A DNA stretch of 64,000 nucleotides from an uncultured Alphaproteobacteria bacterium (lineage in GTDB: Bacteria > Pseudomonadota > Alphaproteobacteria > Methylaequorales > Methylaequoraceae). Below, in pieces: positions 53,355 through 62,970 of this stretch. Under the pieces are notes generated by a model. It did not search any database and was not told where the DNA came from. It saw only the letters and a program-made list of their open reading frames with translations. Where the stretch lies: positions 35,256-99,255 of the forward strand of contig CACCYL010000005.1 in NCBI GenBank assembly GCA_902550225.1, written 5' to 3'. How positions within the stretch are numbered: the first letter of the stretch is position 1; the number at the start of each line of letters is the position of its first letter. A program made the translations under genes and the position numbers.

Positions 53355-55116
53355 AAATACAATCAGATTACTGAAACGTCTTTTTGCAAATTATGTAAGA
53401 AAACATCACTCTAAATTAATTATATCTATTTTTTGTATGATTGTTGTTGCAGGTGCAACTGCTTTAAATGCTTGGATGATGCAACCAGTCCTTGACGAAA
53501 TATTTATTAATAAAAATAAAACATTAATAGTTCTTATTCCAATTGCTGTAGTAACTATTGCAATTTTTAAAGGGATAGCTTCATATATTCAATCAATTTT
53601 TATGAGTTTTATTGGTTATAGATTAGTCGCAGATGTACAAAATCAAATGTTTAGGGCAGCAATCAGATGTGATTTGTCGTTCCATAACGAAATAAATTCC
53701 GGAACAATGGTATCAAGGTTCATTGCAGATGTAGGCGCTCTATCAAGAGGAGTTCACAATGTCATAATAAATATAATTAAAGATTCATTTACATTTGTTT
53801 TTTTAATTGGTGTTATGTTCTATCATGACACAAAACTTGCTTTTTTAGCTCTTTTTGTTTTTCCTATAGCTATCTATCCTATTAGAAGAATAGGTAAAAG
53901 ATTAAGAAAAATTTCTAAAAGCACTCAAGTAGGATTTGGGATGCTTACATCAAAATTGTCAGAATCTTTTTCTGCAATAAAAACAATAAAAGCATTCGGT
54001 TCCGAAAACTTTGAATCAAAAAGAATCGATAAAGAAATAATAAATATTTTTAACCTTACATATAAATCAACAAAGGTTAATTCAATAGCAAGGCCTTTGA
54101 TGGAAATTATCAGTGGATGTGCTATTGGAGCAATAATATTTATTGGGGGAAGCCAAGTTATTCAGGGACAAACTACCCCAGGTACTTTCTTTTCATTTCT
54201 GACAGCTCTACTTATGGCGTATCAACCCGTCAAATCGTTGGCAAGTTTAAATGCAACTCTCCAAATAGCTATGGCTTCAGCTGAAAGAGTTTTTGAGATT
54301 TTGGATAAAAAGCCATTAATGAAAGAAACGAAACATCCAAAAGATAATATGATAAATTTAAACGAAAAAAATAATATTAATATATCAAAAATTTCTTTTA
54401 AATATCCTAATTCAACAAAACTTATTCTAAAAAATATTAATTTAGAAATCTATAATGGTGAAAGAGTTGCTTTGGTAGGTTATTCTGGTGCTGGTAAAAC
54501 GACTCTCTTAAATCTTCTGCCAAGATTTTTTGATCCATATAAAGGAAAAATTGAAATTGGTGGAATTGATGTTAAAAATTTAAGTTTTAATTTTATAAGA
54601 AACTATTTCTCCCTAGTTAGTCAAGATATTGTTTTATTTGATGAAACGATCAAATATAATATTTGTTACGGCTCAAATAAATATTCAAAAGTAGACCTCC
54701 AAAACGCTTGTAAAAAATCTCATTGTACAGAATTTATCAAAAAATTTCCTAAAGGATTTAATGAAATAATTGGTGAAAACGGCTCTAAGCTCTCAGGGGG
54801 ACAGAAACAAAGGGTTGCAATTGCACGTGCTTTTATTCGCAACTCTCCATTCCTTCTTTTAGATGAAGCTACTTCTTCATTAGATTCAAGGTCAGAAAAA
54901 AAAATTCAAGATTCTTTGGATAAACTAATTTCAAACAAAACAGCTTTAATTATAGCACATAGATTATCAACTGTGATTGATGCCGACAGAATAGTTATCA
55001 TCAATAATGGTGAAGTTGCAGATGTTGGAAAGCATTCCACTTTAATAAAAAACTCTAAAATTTACAGACATCTTCATGATTTACAATTCAAAACGAAAAA
55101 TGAAAAGAATCTTTAA
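53338..55116 (+). CDS. msbA: MsbA-type lipid A/phospholipid ABC exporter
   Basis: This is a half-size type IV ABC exporter of 592 residues with six membrane helices in the first 310 residues and a C-terminal nucleotide-binding domain. Walker A is GYSGAGKTTLLNLLPRFFDP, signature LSGGQKQRVAIARAF, and Walker B LLLDEATSSLDSRSEK. The neighbours DUF374, waaA and lpxK support export of core-lipid A, as for MsbA. Confidence 0.9.
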   Translation: MNVKNKNTIRLLKRLFANYVRKHHSKLIISIFCMIVVAGATALNAWMMQPVLDEIFINKNKTLIVLIPIAVVTIAIFKGIASYIQSIFMSFIGYRLVADVQNQMFRAAIRCDLSFHNEINSGTMVSRFIADVGALSRGVHNVIINIIKDSFTFVFLIGVMFYHDTKLAFLALFVFPIAIYPIRRIGKRLRKISKSTQVGFGMLTSKLSESFSAIKTIKAFGSENFESKRIDKEIINIFNLTYKSTKVNSIARPLMEIISGCAIGAIIFIGGSQVIQGQTTPGTFFSFLTALLMAYQPVKSLASLNATLQIAMASAERVFEILDKKPLMKETKHPKDNMINLNEKNNINISKISFKYPNSTKLILKNINLEIYNGERVALVGYSGAGKTTLLNLLPRFFDPYKGKIEIGGIDVKNLSFNFIRNYFSLVSQDIVLFDETIKYNICYGSNKYSKVDLQNACKKSHCTEFIKKFPKGFNEIIGENGSKLSGGQKQRVAIARAFIRNSPFLLLDEATSSLDSRSEKKIQDSLDKLISNKTALIIAHRLSTVIDADRIVIINNGEVADVGKHSTLIKNSKIYRHLHDLQFKTKNEKNL

Positions 55117-55753
55117 ACATAAATATTTTCAGTTATTTTTAGGTTGGACTATATCATTCTATTTAAAGCTTTGCTTCCAAACTTCTATTTGGTTAACAAA
55201 AAACTCAGAAATTGTAGAAAAGTATATTAAAAAAAATAAAAGCTTTATAGTCTGCTTTTGGCATAATAGATTGCTTATGACAGTTTTTTGCTGGAAATGG
55301 TCAAACGAATTTAAAATGCTTATTTCTGGACATGCTGACGGAAAAATAATTTCAAACGCGATATCTTATTTTGGAATTCAGACAATAACCGGGTCCTCTA
55401 GGAAAAATAATTTATCTTCTTTAAAGGAGATATTAAAACAAATCAATAATAATAGTATAATAGGGATCACTCCCGATGGTCCAAGAGGTCCCAATGGGGA
55501 GGTAAAAAAAGGTTTTATCTCACTTTTGAAAAAAACAAATGTTACAGTTATACCATTAAGTTACTCAGCTAAATTTAAATTTACACTAAATACATGGGAT
55601 AAATTCATTTTTGTAACGCCGTTCAATAAATTTGTAGCAGTTTGGGGAAATCCATTTCAATTTGATAAAAATAAAACACTTGCTGAAAATAAATTAATTT
55701 TAGAAAAGGAAATAAAAAGAGTTACGATGTTATCAGACAATTTCTCGAATTAG
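55100..55753 (+). CDS. DUF374 protein, lysophospholipid acyltransferase-like
   Basis: The protein is 217 residues, with an N-terminal hydrophobic anchor and an acyltransferase-like domain with SFIVCFWHNRLLM (the H-containing box), ISGHADGKIISNAISYFGI and ITPDGPRGPNGEVKKGFISLLKKTNVTVIPLSY. DUF374 genes stand beside waaA and lpxK in alphaproteobacteria. Acylation of lipid A or lysophospholipid is inferred. The chosen ATG lies inside the msbA end; an earlier ATG at 55076 is possible. Confidence 0.88.
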   Translation: MKRIFKHKYFQLFLGWTISFYLKLCFQTSIWLTKNSEIVEKYIKKNKSFIVCFWHNRLLMTVFCWKWSNEFKMLISGHADGKIISNAISYFGIQTITGSSRKNNLSSLKEILKQINNNSIIGITPDGPRGPNGEVKKGFISLLKKTNVTVIPLSYSAKFKFTLNTWDKFIFVTPFNKFVAVWGNPFQFDKNKTLAENKLILEKEIKRVTMLSDNFSN

Positions 55754-55755
55754 TT

Positions 55756-57003
55756 ATGTTGTTATTAATTTATAGATATTTATCAAATTTGTTTTTTATT
55801 CCTATCTTATCCTTTTTTTTTCTTCGTTTTTTAGTTTCGAAAGAAACTATTTCGAGTATTCTTGAAAAATTTTCAATCTCAAGAAAGAAAAGACCTGAAG
55901 GAGATGTTATCTGGATCAATGGTGTTAGTGTTGGTGAATCAAAGACTGGAATCGCGGTTGCTAGAGAAATAAAAAAAATAAAACCCGATTCTTCAATTTT
56001 ATTTAGCACATCAACTCTTAGTGCATACAATTTATTATCTAAGTCAAAGAATAATTTTGTTGTTATTTTCTTCCCGATAGACATAAATTTTTTAATAAAA
56101 AGATTCTTAAAATATTGGAATCCAAGCTCAGTAATTTTTATTGAGTCTGAAATCTGGCCAAATATATTTTATAATTTGAAAGAAAAATCTATCAAGCTCT
56201 CTATTTTAAATGCTCGAATATCAAATAAATCATTCATTAATTGGAAAAGAGTAAGTTTTATCTCTAAATCTGTTTTTCCATTAATCGATCAGTGTTATAC
56301 ACAAAACAATGAATCATTAAAAAGATTTAAAGAACTTGGCACAAAAAATGTTAAAAGAATACAAAACTTAAAATATATTTCTCAAGAGTTGGAGGTTGAT
56401 TGTTTTGCTTTTAATAAAATTTTTAAACAACTAAAATCAAAAAGAGTTGTAACTTTATTTAGTTCGCATGCAGAAGAAGAAAAAATGTTTGCAGATATTT
56501 TCAGAGTTTTATCAAAAGATTTTAGTAATTTGTTTTTCATTATTATTCCCAGACATATTAACAGAATAAATAAAATTGTAGATCAATTTAATAAAGATAA
56601 GTTTTTATTTCTTTTAAGAAATGAAAGTAATTTCAAAATTACTAATGAAAAGTTTTTGTTAGTTGATACATTTGGTGAATTAGGAATTTTTTTTAAATTA
56701 TCAGAAATTGCAATTGTCGGTGGTTCATTTAGTAACCATGGCGGACATAACCCAATAGAAACAAAAGATTTTAATTGTTCATTGATCTTTGGGCCTCATA
56801 TGGAAAACTTTGAAGATATAAAAGCCGACATTATTAAATTTAAAGCGGGGTTTGAAGTTAAAAATTCATCTCAGCTTATTCGAATGATTTCAAAACTTTT
56901 AAAAGATAAAAAATTAAATAGAGAAACCAATCGAAAATTTAAAACTCTGTGTAAAAATCAGTTTTACAAGTCAAAGTCTATCCTAAGAAGTGTTATAAAA
57001 TGA
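55756..57003 (+). CDS. waaA: 3-deoxy-D-manno-octulosonic acid transferase
   Basis: WaaA adds Kdo residues to lipid IVA. The 415-residue protein has an N-terminal membrane anchor, the conserved GDVIWINGVSVGESK with the catalytic glutamate, SEIWPNIFYNLKEKSIKLSILNARIS, and the donor-domain FFIIIPRHINR and VGGSFSNHGGHNPIE. It is flanked by DUF374 and overlaps lpxK by 4 bases. Confidence 0.95.
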   Translation: MLLLIYRYLSNLFFIPILSFFFLRFLVSKETISSILEKFSISRKKRPEGDVIWINGVSVGESKTGIAVAREIKKIKPDSSILFSTSTLSAYNLLSKSKNNFVVIFFPIDINFLIKRFLKYWNPSSVIFIESEIWPNIFYNLKEKSIKLSILNARISNKSFINWKRVSFISKSVFPLIDQCYTQNNESLKRFKELGTKNVKRIQNLKYISQELEVDCFAFNKIFKQLKSKRVVTLFSSHAEEEKMFADIFRVLSKDFSNLFFIIIPRHINRINKIVDQFNKDKFLFLLRNESNFKITNEKFLLVDTFGELGIFFKLSEIAIVGGSFSNHGGHNPIETKDFNCSLIFGPHMENFEDIKADIIKFKAGFEVKNSSQLIRMISKLLKDKKLNRETNRKFKTLCKNQFYKSKSILRSVIK

Positions 57004-57962
57004 TGCAAAAGATTTGGAAATCTAAAAATGTTTTAAACTTATTACTCTTTCCTTTTTCAATATTATACTATTTATGTTTTGTTATTTACAAGATAAGTAA
57101 CAAAGAAAAGAAGTGTAACATTCCAGTTTTATGTGTTGGAAATATTACACTTGGTGGAGCTGGAAAAACTCCAACTGTGATAGAAATAAGACAAATTCTA
57201 ACAAAAACTTTTAAAAAAATATTTGTTTTAACCAGAGGTTATAAAGGAACGGCAAAAGGTCCTTTGATAGTATCAAAGGATCACTCATTTCACGAAGTTG
57301 GTGAGGAAAGTCTTTTACATTCACACTTTGGCTTGACCTGTGTCTCCAAAAAAAAATTTTTAGGAGCAAAGTTCTGTGAGGCTCAAGGTGGAAAGTTAAT
57401 AATAATGGATGACGGTTTGCAGAGCATAGATATAAAAAAGGATTGTAAAGTTTTAGTTATTGATAGTGACTACGGTTTTGGTAATAAAAACATTTTTCCG
57501 TCTGGTCCTTTAAGAGAACCTATTAATAGTGGTATAAAAAATTGCGATCTAATTTTAATCATTGGAAATAATAGTAATATTTTTGAAAAGAATATGATCC
57601 CAAAACAAAAAGTTTTTATGGCAAAAAAAGAAATAAGTATTGAATCATGTAAGAATAAAAACTTATTTGTGTTTTCGGCACTTGGAAATAATACAAATTT
57701 TCACAATTCACTTTTACATTCTGGTTTTACAATCAAAAGAATAAAAAGTTTCTCCGATCACTACATATTCAAAAAAAATGATATTTTGAGTATACTAAAT
57801 GTAGCAAAAAAGGAAAATCTCACGGTTGTTTGTACAAAAAAAGACTATATAAAAATTCCTGAAGAATTTAAGAATAAAATAAAACCTGTAAATCTAAATT
57901 TGAAAATTGAAAAGAAAAAAAAATTTGAAAAGAGAGTTTTGGAATGCCTTTATGCTAATTAA
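57000..57962 (+). CDS. lpxK: Tetraacyldisaccharide 4'-kinase
   Basis: LpxK phosphorylates the 4' position of the tetraacyl lipid A disaccharide. The 320-residue protein has an N-terminal hydrophobic segment, Walker A VGNITLGGAGKTPTV, VLTRGYKGTAKGPLIVSKDH, the MDDGLQS motif and GPLREPI. It is the last plus-strand gene of the lipid A group, and its end overlaps the M23 peptidase gene by 8 bases. Confidence 0.95.
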   Translation: MMQKIWKSKNVLNLLLFPFSILYYLCFVIYKISNKEKKCNIPVLCVGNITLGGAGKTPTVIEIRQILTKTFKKIFVLTRGYKGTAKGPLIVSKDHSFHEVGEESLLHSHFGLTCVSKKKFLGAKFCEAQGGKLIIMDDGLQSIDIKKDCKVLVIDSDYGFGNKNIFPSGPLREPINSGIKNCDLILIIGNNSNIFEKNMIPKQKVFMAKKEISIESCKNKNLFVFSALGNNTNFHNSLLHSGFTIKRIKSFSDHYIFKKNDILSILNVAKKENLTVVCTKKDYIKIPEEFKNKIKPVNLNLKIEKKKKFEKRVLECLYAN

Positions 57963-58749
57963 GTTCGTATTTTAAAAGGACCTCCGGATCTACAGATGTA
58001 TTGTTTAAATAAACACCCCAATGAAGATGAGGACCTGTTGCTCTTCCTGTCATACCAATTGAGCCAATTTTTTGGCCTTGCAACACTTTTTCTCCTTTTT
58101 CAACAAAAACTTCCTTCAAGTGAGCAAAAATTGAAATTAGTCCTAAGCCATGATCCATTATCACAGTATTTCCAGTGAAGAACATATCCTCTTCCACTAA
58201 TTTGATAATTCCTGAAGAGGGGGCAATCACAGTTGTACCCTCCTTTGCAGCAATATCTATTCCAGCATGAGGTCTTCTTGGTTTGGAATTAAGGATTCGT
58301 TGACTTCCATAAAACCCTGACATTCTTCCTTTTGAAGGTAAGATAAATTTTTCATCAAAAAGTCTTATTTTGTAACCAATTATTTTTGCTTTTTTTATTT
58401 TGTTCTGATCAGATATTATTTTGTTAAAATCCTCTTTCGATGGTTCAACCTTTTTCCTGGGAAGACCTTTAATATTTTCAATTTTGTATTTTTTTTTTGA
58501 AACTGTGAATATTTTTACTTTATCATTTATCTCAATTTTTACATTGTCTTTATACTTTCTCCCAAATGCATAGATAAATCTACCTTTTTCAAAAACTTCG
58601 ACTTGTTTATTGTCAATTTTTAATTTACTTCCATTCTCAAGATTTCCTGTTATTACTCCCCCCTCGCAAAAACAACCAAAAATTTTTGGAAATGTTTCAG
58701 CTTCAAAATTTACTGGAAAAATAATAATGATAAAAAAAATTAAAAACAT
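57955..58749 (-). CDS. M23-family peptidase (LytM domain)
   Basis: This secreted protein of 264 residues has a signal peptide (FLIFFIIIIFPVNFEAE) and a C-terminal LytM domain. The zinc ligands are in RPHAGIDIAAKEG (HxxxD) and PHLHWGVYL (HxH), with an intervening HGLGLISIFAHL, so the active site is complete. Probable roles are peptidoglycan cleavage or activation of cell-wall hydrolases. It ends in opposition to lpxK and follows xseA. Confidence 0.92.
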   Translation of the reverse strand: MFLIFFIIIIFPVNFEAETFPKIFGCFCEGGVITGNLENGSKLKIDNKQVEVFEKGRFIYAFGRKYKDNVKIEINDKVKIFTVSKKKYKIENIKGLPRKKVEPSKEDFNKIISDQNKIKKAKIIGYKIRLFDEKFILPSKGRMSGFYGSQRILNSKPRRPHAGIDIAAKEGTTVIAPSSGIIKLVEEDMFFTGNTVIMDHGLGLISIFAHLKEVFVEKGEKVLQGQKIGSIGMTGRATGPHLHWGVYLNNTSVDPEVLLKYELN

Positions 58750-60074
58750 TATATTTTTTTAGCTTTAGTTTTACTTGTTGCAAACTCTATCTCAATTTTA
58801 TCATTATGTTTAATCTCTAAATCATTTTTTATTATAACATCTTCTTTTCTTATTACAGCAAAGCCCCTCTTCAATGTTTGTTTATATGACAAAATTGAAA
58901 GTTCTTTAGATTTTGAATTAAATCGTTCTTTTTTTGTATCAAGATTCTGATTTATAAAAAAAGTGTTTTTTTCAAAATTATTTAAAACTCTAGATAACTC
59001 TAGTTTCACAATATTAGCAAGATTACTAGGTGAAAACTTTTGGATAACTCTGTATAAATTTATCTTCATATTTTTAAAAGCTGAGTTTAAGAAATTTTTT
59101 AGACCTTGTTCATGGTAATCTAATTCCTGAAAATGATTATTCACTGTTTCTAATAATTCAGGTATTTTAGACGATAATAATTTAAGACTTAATTTGTGGT
59201 TATCAAAAAGATGAGCAAATATCTTTTTTAATTTACTCTCTGAATCCAATAATCTAATAAGAATTTCCTTCCTATTAGGTAATATCATTTCAACTGCAGC
59301 TGAAGGTGTTGGAGCTCTGAGATCAGAAACAAGATCACACAAAGTGTAATCTGTTTCGTGTCCAACAGCAGAAACAATTGGTATTTTTGACTCAAAGATT
59401 TTTTTTACCAATAATTCTTCATTAAATGGCATTAAATCCTCTAAACTACCTCCTCCTCTAGCAATTATTATAACATCAACTGAATTGTCTTTTTTAATAT
59501 TAAAATACTCAATCCCTCTAATTATGTCATCTAAGCATTTTTCTCCCTGAACATTTGAGGGATAAATTAGTAATTTTGTTGGAAATCTATCAGATACTCT
59601 GTGAATTATATCTTTGATAACTGCTCCCGATTCTGATGTGATAACCCCAATTGAATTTGGAAATTTCGAGATTTCTTTCTTTTTTGATTCATCAAAAAAA
59701 CCAAGTTCAGCCAATCTTCTTTTTCTTTGTTCAAGAAGTTTTAATAAATTGCCTTCGCCCTCAAAAACCATTTGCTGAACAATCAATTGATACTTAGATT
59801 GTTGTGAGTATGTTGTAACTTTCCCTTTAATTTCAACTTTGATACCATCTTCTAGATTTATTTTGAGACGAGGGACAACTGATCTCCAACAAATAGCAGA
59901 AATAACACTTTCCTCATCCTTCAATGAAAAATAAATATGACCAGATCCATGTTTCTTCACTTGTGACACTTCTCCAATAACTGAAACAATTTGAAATTTA
60001 TTTTCTATCAAATTTTTGATAGAATAGTTTAATTGAGAGACTGTGAATTTTTCAATATTTGAAATAATATTCAT
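58749..60074 (-). CDS. xseA: Exonuclease VII large subunit
   Basis: The 441-residue protein has an N-terminal OB-fold (FQIVSVIGEVSQVKKHGSGHIYFSLKDE) and the catalytic core GVITSESGAVIKDIIHRVSDRFP, IIARGGGSLEDLMPFNEE, and SAVGHETDYTLCDLVSDLRAPTPSAAVE. A coiled-coil arm follows. The small subunit XseB is not in the window. It is divergent from purD by 42 bases. Confidence 0.96.
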   Translation of the reverse strand: MNIISNIEKFTVSQLNYSIKNLIENKFQIVSVIGEVSQVKKHGSGHIYFSLKDEESVISAICWRSVVPRLKINLEDGIKVEIKGKVTTYSQQSKYQLIVQQMVFEGEGNLLKLLEQRKRRLAELGFFDESKKKEISKFPNSIGVITSESGAVIKDIIHRVSDRFPTKLLIYPSNVQGEKCLDDIIRGIEYFNIKKDNSVDVIIIARGGGSLEDLMPFNEELLVKKIFESKIPIVSAVGHETDYTLCDLVSDLRAPTPSAAVEMILPNRKEILIRLLDSESKLKKIFAHLFDNHKLSLKLLSSKIPELLETVNNHFQELDYHEQGLKNFLNSAFKNMKINLYRVIQKFSPSNLANIVKLELSRVLNNFEKNTFFINQNLDTKKERFNSKSKELSILSYKQTLKRGFAVIRKEDVIIKNDLEIKHNDKIEIEFATSKTKAKKI

Positions 60075-60116
60075 GTTTCAAATTTAGTTTAAAAAAATCA
60101 AAAAAGGAATAATTTC

Positions 60117-61382
60117 TTGAATATTTTAGTCTTAGGAGGTGGTGGAAGAGAACATGCAATATGCTGGTCTGTAAGAAAATCCAGCAAATGTCGTTCTCTA
60201 TTCTGTATCCCAGGAAATGCAGGAATCTCAGAAATTGCAGTTTGTAAAAATTTAGATTTAAATAAAAAAAATGAATTAATAAGATTCTGCAAAAAACAAG
60301 AAATTGATTTAGTTATAATTGGTCCTGAACAATTTTTAGAGGACGGTCTTAGTGATTATATTAAATCTAAAGGTATACGCGTTTTTGGTCCCAGTAAAAA
60401 AGCGTCTATGCTTGAATCATCAAAGTCTTTTGCAAAAAGATTTCTAATAAAAAACAAAATTAATACAGCTAAATATAAAGAATTTAATTCGTTTAATTCA
60501 GCTGTTCATTATGTGTCTATTACAAAATACCCAATTGTTATAAAAGCAGATGGATTAGCAGCAGGTAAGGGAGTAATTATATGCAAAACCAAACGCGAAG
60601 CAATCAACGGTCTAGATGACATAATGAAAAAAAAAAAATTTGGTTCAGCTGGAAAGAAAGTAATAATTGAGGAATATTTGTCAGGTTTTGAGGTAAGTTA
60701 TTTTGCTTTCTTTGATAAAAATGGTTTTGCCAAACTAGGTTATGCGCTAGATCATAAAAGAGCTTTCAACAATGATAAAGGACCCAATACTGGGGGAATG
60801 GGTTGCTTTAGTCCAACAAAAAAAATGACGAAAAAAATCCAAAATCAAATCGAAAAACAAATTTTAATTCCAACATCATTGGGACTAAAAAAAGATAAAT
60901 TGGTATACAGAGGAATCCTTTTTTTTGGTTTAATGATAACTTCACAGGGGCCTTACGTTATTGAATATAATGTAAGATTCGGGGATCCAGAGTGTCAAAT
61001 TTTACTAAGAAACATGCAAACTGATATTTTAAAAATTATTGATTATAATTTGAAAGATAAGCTTTCTGATTTGACTATTAGAAATAAAAAACAATCTGTT
61101 GTCTGCGTTGTAGTAGCTTCCAAAGGATACCCTGGAAACTATAAAACGAATAAAATTATTAGTAATCTTTCAAAGGCACAATCTGTTAAGGGAGTTGAGA
61201 TATTCCATGCTGGAACTGCACTAAAAAAAGAAAAAGTAATTTCTTCAGGTGGAAGAGTACTGGCTGTCACTGCACAAGGTAATTCGATTGTGCATGCAAG
61301 GAAAATTGCATACAAAGCTGTAGCAATTATTGATTGGAAGGGTGGTTTTTATAGAAATGATATCGGTAAAAAAAATATATGA
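60117..61382 (+). CDS. purD: Phosphoribosylamine-glycine ligase
   Basis: PurD makes glycinamide ribonucleotide in purine synthesis. The 421-residue protein opens LVLGGGGREHAICW, has an ATP-grasp core with PIVIKADGLAAGKGVIICKT and GPNTGGMGCFSPTKKM, and ends with EYNVRFGDPECQ and the HAGTALK block. The TTG start is preceded by AAGGA at a suitable distance. A 12-base A tract at 60627-60638 encodes lysines. It stands next to xseA, as in many alphaproteobacteria. Confidence 0.96.
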   Translation: MNILVLGGGGREHAICWSVRKSSKCRSLFCIPGNAGISEIAVCKNLDLNKKNELIRFCKKQEIDLVIIGPEQFLEDGLSDYIKSKGIRVFGPSKKASMLESSKSFAKRFLIKNKINTAKYKEFNSFNSAVHYVSITKYPIVIKADGLAAGKGVIICKTKREAINGLDDIMKKKKFGSAGKKVIIEEYLSGFEVSYFAFFDKNGFAKLGYALDHKRAFNNDKGPNTGGMGCFSPTKKMTKKIQNQIEKQILIPTSLGLKKDKLVYRGILFFGLMITSQGPYVIEYNVRFGDPECQILLRNMQTDILKIIDYNLKDKLSDLTIRNKKQSVVCVVVASKGYPGNYKTNKIISNLSKAQSVKGVEIFHAGTALKKEKVISSGGRVLAVTAQGNSIVHARKIAYKAVAIIDWKGGFYRNDIGKKNI

Positions 61383-61823
61383 TTATCGTTTTTTCTCTAA
61401 AGCATTAATAATTAAATCTGAACACTCTTTTTCTTTAAAACCTCCAAAAAATTCATAATTGTTATCATCGGAAAAATAATTTTTCATTTTTCTCTTATGA
61501 ATTTTTACATTATCTGAAAAAGCACCAAAATAAATTTTTTTTATGCCAACACTTATGATTAATGATTCACACATCAAACATGGTTCTAACGTTGTATAAA
61601 TTGAGAAATTTAAAAGTTTTGTTGTTTTTAATTTCTTACAAGCTTTTCTTATTGCAACTATTTCAGCATGCGAAGTTGGGTCATGATTCTTTACCATGGA
61701 ATTTGAAGCGTGACTAATTATTTCATTTTTATCGTTTACTAAAACGCAACCAACAGGTATTTCATTTTGTTTAAATGATTTTTTTGCTAAATCTAAAGCA
61801 AGTTTCATAAAATATTCATTCAT
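61383..61823 (-). CDS. tadA: tRNA-specific adenosine deaminase
   Basis: TadA converts the wobble adenosine of tRNA-Arg(ACG) to inosine. From the ATG at 61823 the protein begins NEYFMKLALDLAKKSFKQNEIPVGCVLV. The zinc site is HAEIVAIR with PCLMCESLI. An upstream ATG would extend into the preceding gene. The TAATATG junction places the stop of the cyclophilin-like gene one base before this start. The 3' end abuts purD exactly. Confidence 0.94.
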   Translation of the reverse strand: MNEYFMKLALDLAKKSFKQNEIPVGCVLVNDKNEIISHASNSMVKNHDPTSHAEIVAIRKACKKLKTTKLLNFSIYTTLEPCLMCESLIISVGIKKIYFGAFSDNVKIHKRKMKNYFSDDNNYEFFGGFKEKECSDLIINALEKKR

Positions 61824-61824
61824 A

Positions 61825-62205
61825 TTATATTCTACTCTTTTCGACCAATACTTTTTCACCTTGACGAACATTTACTAGTTTTTTTAAATCGAAATTAGTA
61901 TTAGCCCAAACATTACATTTGGATGCAAGTCTAATTTCTTCTCCCAGAGATATTGGAGTCTTCCCAAAACCAATTGCAATAACTTTTCCAGTGGGCCAAT
62001 AAACTATTTCTCCTAACTGAATAACTTCTTTTGCTTTTTCTTCAATTTCAACATTTATAGAAGTATTAAAATATATTTCATTTCCCCATGTGTTAATATC
62101 AGAAGAAATAGGGAGTGAGTTCCAAATTTGAGATGCTGTTAAAGAGTTATTTAAATCAGCAATAATCTCATAATTATTTATAAAAATTTTACAACATCTT
62201 TGCAT
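61825..62205 (-). CDS. Cyclophilin-like fold protein
   Basis: The protein is 126 residues of mixed beta character with NSLTASQIWNSLPISSDINTWGNEIYF, GEIVYWPTGKVIAIGFGKTPIS and a C-terminal NVRQGEKVLVEKS. It resembles the TM1367-type cyclophilin-like family (DUF3830 group). These lack the residues for prolyl isomerase activity, and their function is unknown. It forms a pair with tadA and is divergent from the amidotransferase gene. Confidence 0.75.
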   Translation of the reverse strand: MQRCCKIFINNYEIIADLNNSLTASQIWNSLPISSDINTWGNEIYFNTSINVEIEEKAKEVIQLGEIVYWPTGKVIAIGFGKTPISLGEEIRLASKCNVWANTNFDLKKLVNVRQGEKVLVEKSRI

Positions 62206-62247
62206 ATGTTTAATATACTAACATTAAGTTAAATTTTTAAAAGATTA

Positions 62248-62970
62248 ATGAATAAGCCTGTAATTGGAATAACATTGGATGAGGAAGAAGAAAAAACCTA
62301 TTCAAAATATCCATGGTACGCAGCTAGAAAAAATTATTCTGAATCTATCGAAATTGCAGGTGGCATATCTATTTTTTTACCAAATAATGAAAAAGCCATT
62401 AATCAATATTTAAACTTTATAGATGGACTTCTTGTCACTGGGGGCGATTTTGATATTGATCCACAAATGTATGGTCAAGAGAGAAAACCGACATTGAGAA
62501 TTAAAAATGGAAGAACGAATTTCGAATTCAAAATAACTAAAAAAGCCATCCAAAAAAAAATTCCGGTGCTTGGAATCTGCGGCGGACAACAGTTAATAAA
62601 TGTTGTTCTAGGTGGAACTCTTCTTCAACATATTCCAGATATAATTGACTCTGATATAAACCATGAACAACCAAATCCCCGAAATGAACCGAGTCACTTT
62701 GTTCATATAAAAAAAAATACAATACTTTTCAGTTTTGTAAAAAGCTCGAAAATGTTTGTAAATTCAGCACACCATCAAGCCGTCGACAAGTTGGGAAAAA
62801 ACCTCATTGTCTCTGCGGTTTCAGAAGATGGTGTTATTGAAGCAATAGAAAGCACAACTCCCAATTATTGTCTAGGAGTCCAATGGCATCCAGAATTCCT
62901 TATTGACAACAAGGACATTAACGTAATCAGGTCATTAATAACATCAGCCAAGAAAAAAATTGACAAATAA
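62248..62970 (+). CDS. Class I glutamine amidotransferase-like (peptidase C26, PuuD-like)
   Basis: The protein is 240 residues of the gamma-glutamyl-gamma-aminobutyrate hydrolase group. The nucleophile is in VLGICGGQQLINVVLGGTLLQ, the catalytic His/Glu pair in GVQWHPEF, and LLVTGGDFDIDPQMYG lies near residue 60. Such enzymes hydrolyse gamma-glutamyl amides in polyamine breakdown, but no other putrescine genes are here, so the substrate is open. The end overlaps the pseudouridine synthase start. Confidence 0.9.
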   Translation: MNKPVIGITLDEEEEKTYSKYPWYAARKNYSESIEIAGGISIFLPNNEKAINQYLNFIDGLLVTGGDFDIDPQMYGQERKPTLRIKNGRTNFEFKITKKAIQKKIPVLGICGGQQLINVVLGGTLLQHIPDIIDSDINHEQPNPRNEPSHFVHIKKNTILFSFVKSSKMFVNSAHHQAVDKLGKNLIVSAVSEDGVIEAIESTTPNYCLGVQWHPEFLIDNKDINVIRSLITSAKKKIDK

